Shown here: positions 5,046 to 6,023 of the stretch, piece by piece
How positions within the stretch are numbered: position 1 is the stretch's first letter
Layout: the number at the start of each line of letters is the position of its first letter
Notes under the pieces: generated by a model
Databases searched by the model: none
Seen by the model: the letters and a program-made list of their open reading frames with translations, nothing else
Told to the model about the DNA's origin: nothing
Made by a program: the position numbers and the translations under genes
From: Pseudofrankia asymbiotica
Lineage (GTDB): Bacteria > Actinomycetota > Actinomycetes > Frankiales > Frankiaceae
Direction: 5' to 3'
Assembly (NCBI RefSeq): GCF_001983105.1
Contig: NZ_MOMC01000024.1
Span: 1-6,023 of the forward strand
DNA: 6,023 bases

Positions 5046-6023
5046 TCAGGTCCTGGGCGGCGGCACCGATGGGTGCCGCCGTTCCTGGTCTCGCGGGAGG
5101 GTCGCGTCCGGGTCCTGCTCAGGACCGCTCGGCCGGGCGCTGACGCGCGGCCCCCACCGCCTGCGGCGGGCTGGCAGGGTGACGTCCGGGTCGCCGTCCA
5201 TCGGCGAAGCGACGGTCGGTGACCAGGCGGCCGGCGGCGGCTGGTCGCCGGGCGGCGGCATCATCGTCGGAAGGACGGCCGGGTCGGCCCGCCAGGACGG
5301 CTCGGCTGACCAGGACGGATCTGTGGGCCAGCCAGGCGCCGTCTCCGGCTCGGCGGCCCCGGCTCGGCGGGCCGCGCGGGCCCGGCTTAGCTCCCGTGCC
5401 TGGCCGAACACGGTCACGCCGGCCGCCACGGCGGCCAGGACGAAGCCCAGCGGGCCGGGCATCTCTATCAGCCCGACCGCTCCGCCACCGACCCAGCCGA
5501 GCTGCAGGACGGTCTCCGAGCGGGCGAACGCCGAGTTGCGCACGTCGTCAGCGGTGTCCCGCTGGATGATCGCGTCCAGGGCGAGCTTGGCCATCGAGGC
5601 GGCCAGCATCGCCAGCAGCGCGGCGAGCAGCGCCGTGAGCTTCGCGTAGGTGGCCGCCGCCAGCGCGCAGCTGCCGGTCGTGAGCAGCAGCGCGAGCGTC
5701 AGGAGGCGCTCGGGGCGGCGCCGGCCGAGCCGCCCGCCGATGACGACACCCAGGCCGCTGCCGACGGCCGCCGCGGCGGCCAGCACGCCGAGCCACAGCG
5801 AGGTACCGCCCTCGGCGCGCAGCAGGAAGGCCAGGTAGAAGGTCAGGAATCCCACGATCGTGCGCAGCACCAGGGTCGAGCGCAGCGCCGCCGGCGACGC
5901 CCCGAGCACCGTCCTGACCGCGGCGCGCGCCCTAGCCGCCCGGCTCCGCTTCTTTCCCGGTCCGGCGGGCACGGGGATCCGCGGCCCCGTCGCGGACGCG
6001 ACCACGTCTCGCAGCCGGCGTTC
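5046..6023 (-). CDS. MFS-type transporter, C-terminal half with long disordered tail (partial, start beyond right edge)
   Basis: The frame is open through the right edge (ERLRDVVASAT...), so 325 residues of a longer protein are visible. A GTG at 6005 is in frame but would give only half a transporter, so I do not take it as the start. Numbered from that codon, six hydrophobic segments fit MFS helices 7-12: about 41-63, 70-92, 100-120, 123-147, 166-182 and 184-203. The loop GGRLGRRRPERLL (90-102) resembles MFS motif A repeated in the C-half, and IIQRDTADDVRNSAFARSETVLQLGW is a conserved-looking segment before helix 11. After helix 12 a tail of roughly 110 residues is rich in Pro, Ala, Arg and Trp, with two PSW units and two DPDxTLP motifs (272-278 and 298-304); it should be cytoplasmic. 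The substrate cannot be deduced. The gene converges on the substrate-binding protein gene. Confidence 0.82.
   Translation of the reverse strand, partial: ERRLRDVVASATGPRIPVPAGPGKKRSRAARARAAVRTVLGASPAALRSTLVLRTIVGFLTFYLAFLLRAEGGTSLWLGVLAAAAAVGSGLGVVIGGRLGRRRPERLLTLALLLTTGSCALAAATYAKLTALLAALLAMLAASMAKLALDAIIQRDTADDVRNSAFARSETVLQLGWVGGGAVGLIEMPGPLGFVLAAVAAGVTVFGQARELSRARAARRAGAAEPETAPGWPTDPSWSAEPSWRADPAVLPTMMPPPGDQPPPAAWSPTVASPMDGDPDVTLPARRRRWGPRVSARPSGPEQDPDATLPRDQERRHPSVPPPRT
5058..5081. terminator. Perfect 10-bp stem, four-base loop, at the convergent gene ends; possible bidirectional terminator
   Basis: CGGCGGCACC (5058-5067) and GGTGCCGCCG (5072-5081) are exact reverse complements separated by GATG. 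The hairpin forms in RNA from either strand. It lies within the last twelve codons of the leftward transporter gene (stop at 5048-5046) and about 150 nt after the rightward gene. No T-tract follows on either side, so terminator function is inferred from stem strength and location. Confidence 0.45.

Overview
The window is very GC-rich, with gene-dense coding and almost every third codon position G or C. The protein families and the alanine/glycine/proline-rich low-complexity tails suggest a high-GC actinobacterium, possibly Frankia-like. That assignment is an inference from style and cannot be proved from this sequence.

Layout from left to right. (1) Positions 1-584, minus strand: the first 194 codons of a gene that leaves the window on the left. 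It encodes a Gly/Pro/Ala-rich, probably disordered N-terminus ending in a perfect 18-bp (six-residue) tandem repeat. (2) About 585-994: a gene-free stretch with a 12-bp palindrome, an A/T-richer patch and, at its right edge, three 19-bp tandem repeats that begin exactly at the larC stop codon. (3) 995-2593, minus: larC, encoding the nickel insertase of the nickel-pincer nucleotide (NPN) pathway, in one piece and with a strongly His-rich linker. (4) 2590-3507, minus: larB, the NaAD carboxylase/hydrolase of the same pathway, translationally coupled to larC by a 4-nt GTGA overlap. (5) 3508-3875: a divergent intergenic region with an A/T-rich island carrying three TTACA repeats. (6) 3876-4907, plus: a lipoprotein substrate-binding protein of the ProX/OpuBC/OsmF (quaternary-amine osmoprotectant) family, with no permease or ATPase genes next to it. 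(7) 4908-5081: convergent 3' ends with strong hairpins. (8) 5046-6023, minus: the C-terminal half of an MFS-type transporter with a long disordered cytoplasmic tail, whose start lies beyond the right edge.

How the genes relate: larB and larC are two successive enzymes. LarB converts NaAD to the dicarboxylated mononucleotide. LarE, not seen here, thiolates it, and LarC inserts nickel to give the NPN cofactor used by lactate racemase (LarA) and related enzymes. Neither larE nor larA is in the window. The osmoprotectant-binding lipoprotein is divergent from larB and may share its regulatory region, but nothing here links the two functionally. The transporter on the right and the repeat protein on the left look like separate units.

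I see no RNA genes, insertion sequences, CRISPR array or phage genes. No undescribed system is demonstrated. The most distinctive features are the His-rich linker and second insert in LarC, the stop-codon repeat array after larC, the recently expanded hexapeptide repeat, and the repeated DPDxTLP motif in the transporter tail.
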